Of a stretch of 64,000 nt of DNA, positions 16,747 through 24,331 are shown piece after piece. Position 1 is the stretch's first letter, and each line of letters starts with the position of its first letter. A model generated the notes under the pieces. The model was not told where the DNA came from. It did not search any database and was given only the letters and a program-made list of their open reading frames with translations. Source of the stretch: Mucilaginibacter mali (GTDB lineage: Bacteria; Bacteroidota; Bacteroidia; Sphingobacteriales; Sphingobacteriaceae); NCBI RefSeq assembly GCF_013283875.1, contig NZ_CP054139.1:5828001-5892000 (forward strand), given 5' to 3'. Both the position numbers and the translations under genes were made by a program.

Positions 16747-17076
16747 TTAGATCCCGAAAAATGATTTGATGATGGTGGCCACGACCACGAGGAAGATGCA
16801 GGAGCCGAACCAGGCGGCGGCAACTTTGGAAGTGTCCTGGTCACCCGAGTTCCATTTCTGGTACACTTTGACAGCGCCGATGAGGCCGACAATGGCCCCG
16901 ATGGCGTACATTAAATTGGTACCGCTTTCAAAATAGCCGCGTACTTGGGTGTTGGCTTGTTGAATGCCGGCGTTGCCATCCTGCGCGCTGGCTTGCAGGA
17001 TCTGGGTGAGTAGTAATGCGCACAGGGCGCTAAATTTCAGGGCTTTGCCCGCGATGTTTCTCTTGCACTTTTTCAT
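16747..17076 (-). CDS. traE: TraE-type protein (DUF4134, VirB2-like pilin candidate)
   Basis: 109 residues from the ATG at 17076; an in-frame GTG at 17082 is also possible. A signal peptide ends near LQASAQDG. Two hydrophobic spans follow (SGTNLMYAIGAIVGLIGAVKVY and VAAAWFGSCIFLVVVATII) with the short polar loop KWNSGDQD between them, typical of DUF4134/TraE. The two-span, Gly-rich layout is that of VirB2-type pilin subunits of the conjugation pilus or channel. It is the first recognisable core tra gene of the operon. Confidence 0.87.
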   Translation of the reverse strand: MKKCKRNIAGKALKFSALCALLLTQILQASAQDGNAGIQQANTQVRGYFESGTNLMYAIGAIVGLIGAVKVYQKWNSGDQDTSKVAAAWFGSCIFLVVVATIIKSFFGI

Positions 17077-17114
17077 TTTCACTTATCGTTGGGTTAAATA
17101 TTCAGGGCATGATT

Positions 17115-17154
17115 TTCCCATACCCGCCCCCGATGCTATCGGGAGGGGTGGGAA
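17115..17154. other. GC-rich imperfect hairpin upstream of traE
   Basis: Within the 217-bp gap between the 17294 gene and traE, arms related by TTCCCA/TGGGAA and CCCGAT/ATCGGG enclose a 3-base loop at 17135-17137. On the plus strand a short T run follows the stem. It could be a leader hairpin or attenuator before traE, or part of a transfer origin; the sequence alone does not decide. The rest of the gap holds no gene I can support. Confidence 0.45.
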
Positions 17155-17293
17155 TTTTGCTGCCACCGTTTCCCCTTTGTCGGCTCTAGCCTGGCGCTAT
17201 GCACCGGGACGTTCGGTCAGCAAATGCTGTTGGTTGGTTGTCTTCCGTTGCCCGGCCCCGGTTAACGGGCGCGGGTCGGAAGCGGCAGGCCTG

Positions 17294-17773
17294 CTAACGT
17301 TCCCACCACTGATCCACTTCTTCTTCGGTCAGCAGGGCGGTGCCGGTTTTTTCACATTCATTGACGACCAGGTGATTGATCGCGGGCCGCTTGGTGGCGG
17401 CGAATGCAGTATATTGTTGCAGTATTTGTTTGAGTTGAGGGATCAGCACGGCGGGCGCAAAGGGTTTGTCGGCAGCTTTGGCGATGCAGGCTTTCAATTG
17501 CCCGGTGAGTATGTCGGTGTCGCTGATGCTTTCCTGGTGGTGTATATATTCGCCTTGGCTTTGAACGGGTGCAGGGATTATTTCTTCTTCAGTTGGCTGG
17601 TATTGCAGGGCCTGTAAGTAGTTATCTTGTTCTTCACCGCTGATGCGCTTTTGCAGGTTTTGCAATTCGGGGCGGAAGCAGCGTACGATTACGATTAGGT
17701 AATAAATAATAGCGGCTACAAGGGCGGCGCTTAGGTATTGGTGCCAGCTGATTTGGTGAAGTAAATGATTCAT
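17294..17773 (-). CDS. Single-span membrane protein at the head of the tra operon
   Basis: 159 residues from the ATG at 17773; the longer frame to 17845 starts in a non-conserved leader. There is one membrane span at about 14-32 (YLSAALVAAIIYYLIVIV) followed by basic RCFRPELQNLQKRI, so the C-terminus is probably cytoplasmic. The linker is Gln/Glu-rich. The C-terminal domain is helical with LKQILQQYTAFAATKRPAI and ends in EEEVDQWWER. I do not recognise the family. Its location immediately upstream of traE suggests an inner-membrane accessory of conjugation. Confidence 0.6.
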   Translation of the reverse strand: MNHLLHQISWHQYLSAALVAAIIYYLIVIVRCFRPELQNLQKRISGEEQDNYLQALQYQPTEEEIIPAPVQSQGEYIHHQESISDTDILTGQLKACIAKAADKPFAPAVLIPQLKQILQQYTAFAATKRPAINHLVVNECEKTGTALLTEEEVDQWWER

Positions 17774-18000
17774 GATGTTTTGCTTTTTGTTTGTAATGGG
17801 CAGGTTCACTGCCGTTTGTTGACACAAAATTGCCGGAATGGGCAACGCGCAAAAACTTCAACTTTGGGCTGCACCCTTTTTGCAGCTTTGGAAGCCTGAT
17901 GATAATGAGGGAATTAAAATGGAGTTAGGGAAAGATTTTTACAGAAACGGATGAATTTTTCTGTTTATATTTAACAGTACAAATTGAATCTTCACCTATC

Positions 18001-18297
18001 ATGCAAAAAGTTAAATTAAAAATATCGTCGCCCAGCGGCAGTTTTAATTCCGCTATATCGGTCAACAGCGAAAGCAAAGGTGAAATTCAGCGTCACTTTG
18101 TATCAGGGAACTCTGAAATTGATCTGGGCAGCCTCGATCAATTAAAAGATGCAGAATTGACCGTAAAAACCAATGCTCGTGTTGCCGAAGCTGTTAATTA
18201 TCTGATATCATATGATGAAGCTGTTGTTGAAAACAGATCGATAGGTGGCGTTACTGCTTTTTTCTTTAAGTTTTGTCCAAGATTTCCATTCTGCTGA
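18001..18297 (+). CDS. Unknown small protein, first gene of a two-gene cassette
   Basis: 98 residues, not recognised. It is rich in Ser/Thr/Val and predicted to be mostly beta-strand (KVKLKISSPSGSFNSAISV, then RHFVSGNSEIDLGSL). The very end turns hydrophobic and aromatic (GGVTAFFFKFCPRFPFC). Its stop lies 1 bp before the ATG of the membrane protein gene at 18299, so the two are translationally coupled. It is oriented opposite to the tra operon and starts 227 bp from the start of the 17773 gene, so the gap is a divergent promoter region. Confidence 0.5.
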   Translation: MQKVKLKISSPSGSFNSAISVNSESKGEIQRHFVSGNSEIDLGSLDQLKDAELTVKTNARVAEAVNYLISYDEAVVENRSIGGVTAFFFKFCPRFPFC

Positions 18298-18298
18298 T

Positions 18299-18856
18299 AT
18301 GTCGGGTACCTCAAATATTCCAAACATGGAAGAAAATCAAAAAAAAGCATTCGATTTTGCATCCGACCTTACTAAACAATTGATTACACTTTCGACCGCG
18401 ATCATTACTTTATCCGTTACTTTTTCCAAAGATATCATCGGCGGCATAAACCAGCCACTGATCTATTTGCTGATCGCTACCTGGGCGCTCTTTATCATTT
18501 CGATATTATTGGGTTTATCCACTTTGGGCGCCTTAACGGGTAACCTTGATCCTATACAAAAGCAGGTGACAGACGCCCAGGGGAATATAGTTAAAGATGC
18601 GAACGGTAACCCGGTGCTTGATCCGCCGGGGCCAATACTCACTATTACAACCGGCAATATAACCGGCACCTCCCGTTGGCAGGTAAATACCTTCATTTTG
18701 GCGCTTATACTTACCTGCTTTTTTGGTTTTTTCAGTATCAGCAATAAACAAGCTCCTAAAAAGGATAAAAAAGGAATTCCGGTGATCAGGACGTTTAAGA
18801 TTCAAGGCGATACGACTACTCACCGTGATACCTTATACCTGTCGGAAAAAAGCTAA
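18299..18856 (+). CDS. Unknown membrane protein, second gene of a two-gene cassette
   Basis: 185 residues from the ATG at 18299, chosen because it directly follows the stop of the previous gene; the open frame upstream to 18245 lies inside that gene. There are three hydrophobic segments: LTKQLITLSTAIITLSVTF, LIYLLIATWALFIISILLG, and, after a Gly/Asp/Pro-rich loop (DAQGNIVKDANGNPVLDPPG), TFILALILTCFFGFFSI. The tail is basic and probably cytoplasmic. I do not recognise the family. Small multi-span proteins of this shape are often toxins or effectors in mobile elements, but nothing catalytic is visible. Confidence 0.6.
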   Translation: MSGTSNIPNMEENQKKAFDFASDLTKQLITLSTAIITLSVTFSKDIIGGINQPLIYLLIATWALFIISILLGLSTLGALTGNLDPIQKQVTDAQGNIVKDANGNPVLDPPGPILTITTGNITGTSRWQVNTFILALILTCFFGFFSISNKQAPKKDKKGIPVIRTFKIQGDTTTHRDTLYLSEKS

Positions 18857-18896
18857 CCTGCGCACTATTAGTCTTTTTACTAGGTTAACCAGTTCA

Positions 18897-19573
18897 TTAG
18901 TATTCCTTAATTTTATCTATTAAAGCTTCAAGCGTCTGAATGGCGACGGCTTTATCGCTGCCTTCCATTTTGTAACTGCTGCTGCGGGCGCTTTTCCAGG
19001 AGAAGTTCTTAAAACGCTCAGTGGACAGGAAGGGCACGATGCTTTTGAGCACCTGGCTGAAAGATCGGGTGACCACGAGTTTAATATCATCTGCCGCTTT
19101 TAAAATAATGGCGATCTGGTCAACGCTAAGGCGGCATAGCACTTTGTAAAACGCGGGGGTGTCAGGGTTTTCCGGTGGCGGCGCGTTCAGATAGGTTTGA
19201 TAACGCTGATGGACGCTTTGGTTAAGTTCATTTAGATGATCTAATAGCAGCTGCCCGGTTTCACGGAGCGGGCTGTTTACCGGATATTGCGCGAGGTTGA
19301 TCTGCGCTTGTTGTAGGAGTAAACGGATGGCCTGGTCATAATGGCCGGCTGCTACTTTCAGCTGCTCACTGGAGTAAAGGCAGAAAGCCTGGGTTTTCAG
19401 GGTCGCGCTGATCCGGTTGAATTCGCCGGGCAGGCGTTCTCGAATAACCTGGAGTTCGGGAGGCTTTAAGGCTTCAACGTTATTTTATCAGGGTTTAATG
19501 TGATTTCGGCCAGTTCGTCCAGCCAATAAAAGGGGTAGGTCGTCTCCTTGTTTAATCTCTTGCTCATTCCCAT
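18897..19573 (-). pseudogene. Broken unknown gene, frameshifted by an 8-bp tandem duplication
   Basis: Two reading frames on the minus strand join into one protein. The first starts at the ATG at 19573 (MGMSKRLNKETTYPFYWLDEL...) and stops at 19466-19468 after 35 codons. The second is open from just inside the stop at 19485-19487 down to 18897. At the junction the plus strand reads AGGCTTTA then AGGCTT; removing one 8-bp copy restores a single frame of about 220 residues reading ...ITLKPPELQV.... The protein would be all-helical and soluble, ending EALIDKIKEY. Family not recognised. A GTG at 19142 could still yield an 81-residue fragment. Confidence 0.6.
19461..19474. repeat. Tandem duplication causing a frameshift
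   Basis: The plus strand carries AGGCTTTA immediately followed by AGGCTT. Deleting one 8-bp unit fuses the two frames of the 18897-19573 gene exactly. This is a slippage-type change and could be a recent mutation, a switchable site or an assembly error. Confidence 0.6.
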
Positions 19574-19722
19574 AGTATTAAGTTTATAATGGCGGGCCGC
19601 GAATATTTTGAACATACCTGTACTGTTTCGCTGAAACAGGTTGACTGTCAGTGAACAATTTATTTCTGGAAGGTATGTTGAATCGGGCGGTGCCGCTTGA
19701 ATTAAGCAATAGTGCGGGTTTC

Positions 19723-19850
19723 CTTGCCTATGCCTTTAAAGGTACCGCGAAGTGACCCGGAGAACATAGAACAAGTACGCCCGCACTCCTGCGGGCATTG
19801 CACTTGCTTCTGGTTCTCATTTTAAAATTCGCGGTTTTATAAAGGCCAAG
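19723..19850. repeat. Long imperfect palindrome (128 bp)
   Basis: The 370-bp gap 19574-19943 holds no gene I can support. Inside it, nested arms pair from the outside in: CTTG/CAAG, CCTTT/AAAGG, ACCGCGAA/TTCGCGGT, GAGAAC/GTTCTC, AGAA/TTCT, AAGT/ACTT and GCCCGC/GCGGGC, the last around a 6-base loop ACTCCT. It could fold into a long cruciform or RNA hairpin. It lies downstream of the tetR gene and upstream of the broken gene, so a terminator-like role or a mobile miniature element are both possible. Confidence 0.6.
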
Positions 19851-19943
19851 AAGATCGTGAATGCTATAAATAGCTGATATGTCTAAAAGACTTTACTGTT
19901 TCTTATTTTCATTTTTTATCGTTGCTAATATAGGTAAATAAAA

Positions 19944-20573
19944 TTATTGACTTTTCTTTTGGGCTGCGGCCTCCCAGGCCCAGACCAATATTTGCTCAAT
20001 GGTTTTTAATATTTCCTCCCGGTCTCTCTCCAGGTTGGCATCTATACCGGCAACGGTGCTTTTATTGGCGCTGGCATGGAGTACCACATAATAAATACCG
20101 CCCAGCAGCAATGCCGCCACCGCTTTAAAATTGATACCCGAATCCCTGAAATGATCTTCGGTCAGGGCTAATAATTTTGCGCCTTCGGTTTCCCGCTTTT
20201 CCGAGATGCTGCGCATCAGGGGATTGACCTCGCTGATCTGCCAAAGGATGAACTTTTGCATTTCAGGCTCCTGGAAAAAGAACCGGAACTGCTCCTGGAA
20301 CAGGGCGATAAAAGTATCCAGTACCTGGTCTTTACCCGGCGAGGGGTGTGTTTGGATCTTGTCGAACAGGGGCAGCCAGTAATCTTTCGAGTGGATATAG
20401 ATCTTGACGAGGTTGTTCAACCCCTCAAAATACCGGTAGATCAACTCTTTGCTGACACCGGCGCGCAGCGCGATGCGGTTGATACCTAAACCGGCATAAC
20501 CTTTTTCTTTCAGTATTTCGCCTACGGCGTCGATCAGCTTGCGCATTGTTTCGTCCCTGTTCTTTTTTCCCAT
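19944..20573 (-). CDS. TetR/AcrR-family transcriptional regulator
   Basis: 209 residues. The N-terminal 60 residues have the TetR DNA-binding layout: a helix (RKLIDAVGEILKEKGYAGLG), then INRIALRAGVSKELIYRYFEGLNNLV with the usual Y-x-YF turn. The larger C-terminal helical domain would bind a ligand (FFFQEPEMQKFILWQISEV). It starts 6 bp after the stop of the aminotransferase-like gene and is co-directional, so it probably controls that operon. Ligand unknown. Confidence 0.88.
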   Translation of the reverse strand: MGKKNRDETMRKLIDAVGEILKEKGYAGLGINRIALRAGVSKELIYRYFEGLNNLVKIYIHSKDYWLPLFDKIQTHPSPGKDQVLDTFIALFQEQFRFFFQEPEMQKFILWQISEVNPLMRSISEKRETEGAKLLALTEDHFRDSGINFKAVAALLLGGIYYVVLHASANKSTVAGIDANLERDREEILKTIEQILVWAWEAAAQKKSQ

Positions 20574-20579
20574 AGATTT

Positions 20580-21836
20580 TTAGTTCGTGACTCGTTTAGT
20601 GAGGTTCAGTTTGCCACCGACCCATTCCCAGGCATTGAGCACCCGGTCCATTTGTTCGCGGGTGTGGGTAGCCATGAGGCTCATACGGATGCGCGCGTTC
20701 TTGCGGGCGACCGCGGGATAACCGATCTGATTGGCATAGACCCCGGCTTCGATGAGCAGCCGGCAGGCTTCGGCGTTGAGGTCGGGTTTGCCTGTCATCA
20801 CCGGGATGATGGCCGATTGGGTATTGCCGGTATCAAAGCCCATTTCGTCCAGGCCGTTTTTCAGGTAATGGATGTTATCCCGTAGCTTATCCCGCAGACC
20901 AGGCTCCTCATCGATCAGGTCAATGCTTTTGAGGATGCAGGCCGAAGCGGGTGTAGCGCTGACCGAGAAGATATGCTGTCTGGCCTGGAATTTTAAATAG
21001 TTAACCACTTTTGGATCAGCTATCACATAGCCGCCGAGGTGCCCGAAAGTTTTGCTGAAGGTACCGGTGATAATATCAACATCCGGGAACAAATCGTACA
21101 GTTCGATCACACCGCGCCCGGTTTCTCCAATTACACCAACGCCATGCGCGTCATCCATCGCGGTATAAGCGCCGTAATGTTTAGAGAGTTTCACCACTTC
21201 ATCCAGTTTGACGATATCCGCTGGTTGGGAATAAACACCGTCCACGATCACCATGCGGGTGCGGTATTGCCCCTGGGTTTCCTTCAGGATCCGTTCCAAG
21301 TAATACATATCGTTATGCGGGAACATTTTGATATTCGTATGCCCGCAACCTTCGTACATGCTGGCGTGGATACCCATATCCACGATAGCCACATCTGGCG
21401 CTTTGAGCAGGGACTGAATGGTCGCGCTGTTGGCGGTGTAGCCGGTGGTGAATAATACGGCACTTTCTCGCCGGAAGAAACGGGCGATCTTTTCTTCGAT
21501 TTGCTGGTGATAGCTGAAATGCCCACCGATGGCGGGTGAGGCGGCAGCCCCCGCGCCGTATTGCTCGATGGCGGCGATAGCGGCCGCCTTGACTTTGGGG
21601 TGCTGGGTCAGGCCGAGGTAATCGTTAAAGACGAGTGCGACGAAGCTTTTGCCAGGATGACCGGCGAGTTCGACTTCCGGCTGGCAGCCGTTCAAGCTTT
21701 CCTGCCGGTAGTTCCAGTGGCCGCGGCTGTCCCAGTTGTTGACATATTGATCGAACTGGTCCGCCCATCCATAAAAATCCATCCCAGGGATGTCCTCGAA
21801 GTCTTTAAAACTTGCATTTTCAAAATTGATGTCCAT
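20580..21836 (-). CDS. Alpha-oxoamine synthase (PLP-dependent acyl-CoA:amino acid acyltransferase)
   Basis: 418 residues, fold type I PLP enzyme. Key elements are the glycine-rich NDYLGLTQHP at about 71, GAGAAASPAIGG at about 94, FTTGYTANSA at about 129, DDAHGVGVIG at about 228, and the Schiff-base lysine K262 in GTFSKTFG. This set defines the family of 8-amino-7-oxononanoate synthase, 2-amino-3-ketobutyrate ligase, serine palmitoyltransferase and 5-aminolevulinate synthase. The N-terminus is longer than in BioF and Kbl, and no other biotin or heme gene is near, so the substrate is open; a sphingolipid- or capnine-like lipid route is one possibility. It pairs with the TetR gene. Confidence 0.85.
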   Translation of the reverse strand: MDINFENASFKDFEDIPGMDFYGWADQFDQYVNNWDSRGHWNYRQESLNGCQPEVELAGHPGKSFVALVFNDYLGLTQHPKVKAAAIAAIEQYGAGAAASPAIGGHFSYHQQIEEKIARFFRRESAVLFTTGYTANSATIQSLLKAPDVAIVDMGIHASMYEGCGHTNIKMFPHNDMYYLERILKETQGQYRTRMVIVDGVYSQPADIVKLDEVVKLSKHYGAYTAMDDAHGVGVIGETGRGVIELYDLFPDVDIITGTFSKTFGHLGGYVIADPKVVNYLKFQARQHIFSVSATPASACILKSIDLIDEEPGLRDKLRDNIHYLKNGLDEMGFDTGNTQSAIIPVMTGKPDLNAEACRLLIEAGVYANQIGYPAVARKNARIRMSLMATHTREQMDRVLNAWEWVGGKLNLTKRVTN

Positions 21837-21960
21837 AGTTTTAATATTTGGTTAAACACTAAAATATCGGCGAAAACACTTCGTGGTGGTCACATCCATG
21901 GTCTTTTTTAACTTTTATTTAAAAATTTAGCGATTGGGTTTATGCGGGTTGGTTTGATCA

Positions 21961-22851
21961 TCAGGCGTACTGTTTTTTGGCGGGATCGTAGGCCATATCC
22001 TGTTCCACCACGTCCCGGATACATTTTTGCATTTGCTCCAGGAAATAAGTGGGAGTTAGTCTTTTGCGGTCGCGGATATTACCGAAATCCCGGTGTACCT
22101 GTTTCAGTTCGATTTGAAATACATCTTCCATCAGCCGGATAATATCATTGAGGGTCGCCTGCCCGTGGTTCAGTTGCCCGGTGTAATAAAGGCCATAGAT
22201 GATTTCGACCAGGTTGGTGCGGTTGCTTGTCCATTGCAGCCGGCGGCCGGTGAAAGGTTCCTGCCAGCTATCGAGTACGGGGAAACCGTCCATTTCCCTG
22301 ATCTTTTGTAACAACCATTCCCGCAGGATGTCCAACGCGATAAAGCGCCCGAAGAGGTCACTGACCTCGGTGCTGAATTGCGGGTCGGCCAGGGGTAAAT
22401 GCGCGGTGCCTTCTGCCGTAATGTTGCGGATAAAATATTGCTCATCGGAAACGGAAAGCTGAAGCTGGTAATATTGGTAGAAAGCGTAATGGTTATCGAT
22501 AAAATGGTCGGCCTGTTTGATAAAGCAGAGGTAGTGTTGCAGGATACTGCGCGGGCTGCCTTTAGGCTTACGACTGAGGACATGCAGCCATTCGCTGTAT
22601 AAATAATGCTGGCTACTGTATTTCGGAAGTACTGTTTTCAGGAACCAGATCTCTTCGGTAGGATTTTTAAAACCGAGGCGGATGACTTCCTGCCGTAGTT
22701 CCAGTAAATCGCTGCGGATGTGCGCCAGTTTGGCTTGCGTGTTGCGTAGTTCATTTTGGTCTTCTTGCTGTAATAAAGTGAGGTTGTCCTGTAAGAGCTG
22801 GTAACGGGTTTCGCTCCACTTGAGCCAGGTTGATTTCGTAGGTGTTTGCAT
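21961..22851 (-). CDS. rteC: RteC-family regulator of conjugative transfer
   Basis: 296 residues. The C-terminal third has the RteC signature: LQWTSNRTNLVEIIYGLYYTG, then a segment like LNDIIRLMEDVFQIEL, then RDFGNIRDRKRLTPTYFLEQM. In CTnDOT, RteC activates the excision operon. The N-terminal half is helical and more variable, as usual for the family. It lies between the TetR/synthase cargo and the thiol operon, so it probably belongs to the same element as the tra genes, although here it lies about 5 kb from them. No RteA/RteB two-component pair is seen. Confidence 0.85.
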   Translation of the reverse strand: MQTPTKSTWLKWSETRYQLLQDNLTLLQQEDQNELRNTQAKLAHIRSDLLELRQEVIRLGFKNPTEEIWFLKTVLPKYSSQHYLYSEWLHVLSRKPKGSPRSILQHYLCFIKQADHFIDNHYAFYQYYQLQLSVSDEQYFIRNITAEGTAHLPLADPQFSTEVSDLFGRFIALDILREWLLQKIREMDGFPVLDSWQEPFTGRRLQWTSNRTNLVEIIYGLYYTGQLNHGQATLNDIIRLMEDVFQIELKQVHRDFGNIRDRKRLTPTYFLEQMQKCIRDVVEQDMAYDPAKKQYA

Positions 22852-22925
22852 AGGTGTTGTATGGTCATTTTTTATTGCCTATAAGCGGGACAATACCTTG
22901 GCCGCTAAGAGGTACTGGAATACCC

Positions 22926-22981
22926 AAAGGACGACCAGGGCAAGCCCGCGTATCAGCAGGCTGCTGGTTCCCGTCCTTTTT
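22926..22981. other. Imperfect hairpin upstream of rteC
   Basis: Arms AAAGGACG and CGTCCTTT, with further partial pairing (CCAG/CTGG), enclose a GC-rich loop. The plus strand continues into a T run. It lies 75 bp upstream of the rteC start in a 409-bp gap and could be a plus-strand terminator or an rteC leader structure. Confidence 0.4.
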
Positions 22982-23060
22982 AAAATTTCCAGTTTTCTTA
23001 TGCGGGGAGCAGTTTGATGTTTTTATTTTGTTTAGGTTGTTATTTTTCTATCTCATCATT

Positions 23061-23162
23061 TTATTCTTTGTCATCTTCATTGATTTTTATACATAGCCAA
23101 ATGATAAAAGCCACTATAAATAAAAAGGCGATTACATCGGGATGTTCCATTTCTTTCCTCAT
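23061..23162 (-). CDS. Possible 33-residue membrane microprotein
   Basis: An ATG at 23162 opens a 33-codon frame with one hydrophobic span (VIAFLFIVAFIIWLCI) between charged ends (MRKEMEHPD and KINEDDKE). The composition fits a single-span microprotein, but the frame starts only 5 bp beyond a terminator-like hairpin and I see no strong ribosome site. It may equally be chance. Confidence 0.3.
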   Translation of the reverse strand: MRKEMEHPDVIAFLFIVAFIIWLCIKINEDDKE

Positions 23163-23166
23163 GTTC

Positions 23167-23196
23167 AAAAAGCCCCTGCCGCTCCATCGGCAGGGA
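23167..23196 (-). terminator. Rho-independent terminator of the thiol-redox operon
   Basis: On the minus strand, CCCTGCCG, a 6-base loop and CGGCAGGG are followed by GCTTTTT. It lies 65 bp downstream of the TlpA-like gene and closes the long minus-strand operon that starts near 36 kb. Confidence 0.7.
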
Positions 23197-23260
23197 CAAT
23201 TGACTATTTAACTAACTATTACTGTTTCTCATAATTGAAAAAACTAAAGAACGAGGAGGT

Positions 23261-24331
23261 TTATTTTTGCAGGACTTTGTCCAGTTGGTCATAAAAATCG
23301 TTGCCTTCGCCTTTGAAAACCTGTATCACTTTGCCGTCTGGTCCGATCAATATCTTGGTCGGGAAAGTTTCGACATAGTATTGCCGGGCGATGCGGTCTT
23401 TTTTATCATCCAGCAATTGCGTCCAGGTCATATTTTGTTTGGTAACCATTGCGCGCCATTTAATTTCTTTATCATGGCAGGCAATACTCACAAAAGCGAT
23501 CCTATCTTTATATTTTTCATAGGCCGCCTTCATCTTAGGCAAGCCCGATAAACAAGGCAGGCACCAGCTACCCCAAAAATCCAACAGGACGTATTTACCC
23601 TTTAAACTGGCGACAGTAAATGCTTTTCCTCTAATGTCTATGCCGGAAAGTTCTGGCGGAACATGACCGGGTAACAGGCTCATTTTGATATCCAGTTCTT
23701 TCCGGAATTCATGTAAAGGATAAGAGGTCTGAATTAATTGCGGGCTAAACAGCCTGTAGAGTGAATCCGTTTGCTCAATATCCGGCAGGTTGTATAAATA
23801 ATTAGCTAATACATAACCGCCTACCAGGTTATCCTTATTCTCTTTGACAAACCGTTTTACTCCGGCAAACTGCAGGTCGCTTGCTGCCTCGGTTAACTTG
23901 TTTAACGCGGCTTTTTCCTCCCTGGTGATTTCATGTTGAGCAAAATATAATTGGCCTAAATTTGATTTGATAGTCGCCGTCGGCTGGTACCGTTTAGTAA
24001 ATTCCTGATAGATGTCTTGCAGTTTCGGATCACTCAAAATGATCGTGGTATCGGCGCTGATGCTTGCTTCACCGGTAGTTGCAAAGAATTTACGAACGGT
24101 GTTTTGCTTGGTTTTCGCACGATAGAAAGAAAGGCGCAGCAAGGCCCCACAGGTCTGACGGGTAAACTGAAAGCTGCCGTCAACAGTCCAAAGGGTATCG
24201 GCTTTTTTCACATCTGCTAAAATGACACGCAGCGAATCTGTACTGTGCAGATTACCTTTTACGGTCACCTGCTGCGCCGACGCAGTTTTGGCGGCTATGA
24301 ATAGCGTTAATAATACCAGTCTTGTTTTCAT
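23261..24331 (-). CDS. TlpA-like thiol-disulfide oxidoreductase with N-terminal DUF4369-type domain
   Basis: 356 residues, exported (signal peptide ending KTASAQ). The N-terminal domain (about 22-110) is beta-rich like DUF4369. The C-terminal thioredoxin domain has the active site WCLPC at 256-260 within FWGSWCLPCLSGLPKM, and the cis-Pro loop YVETFPTKIL. It acts in the periplasm as a reductant, probably fed with electrons by the CcdA/DsbD-like protein encoded immediately upstream (4-bp overlap). Last gene of the operon, followed by a terminator. Confidence 0.88.
   Translation of the reverse strand: MKTRLVLLTLFIAAKTASAQQVTVKGNLHSTDSLRVILADVKKADTLWTVDGSFQFTRQTCGALLRLSFYRAKTKQNTVRKFFATTGEASISADTTIILSDPKLQDIYQEFTKRYQPTATIKSNLGQLYFAQHEITREEKAALNKLTEAASDLQFAGVKRFVKENKDNLVGGYVLANYLYNLPDIEQTDSLYRLFSPQLIQTSYPLHEFRKELDIKMSLLPGHVPPELSGIDIRGKAFTVASLKGKYVLLDFWGSWCLPCLSGLPKMKAAYEKYKDRIAFVSIACHDKEIKWRAMVTKQNMTWTQLLDDKKDRIARQYYVETFPTKILIGPDGKVIQVFKGEGNDFYDQLDKVLQK

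Noticed and set aside
18245..18298. Upstream extension of the cassette membrane protein
   Set aside because: It lies inside the previous gene; the ATG at 18299 follows its stop directly.
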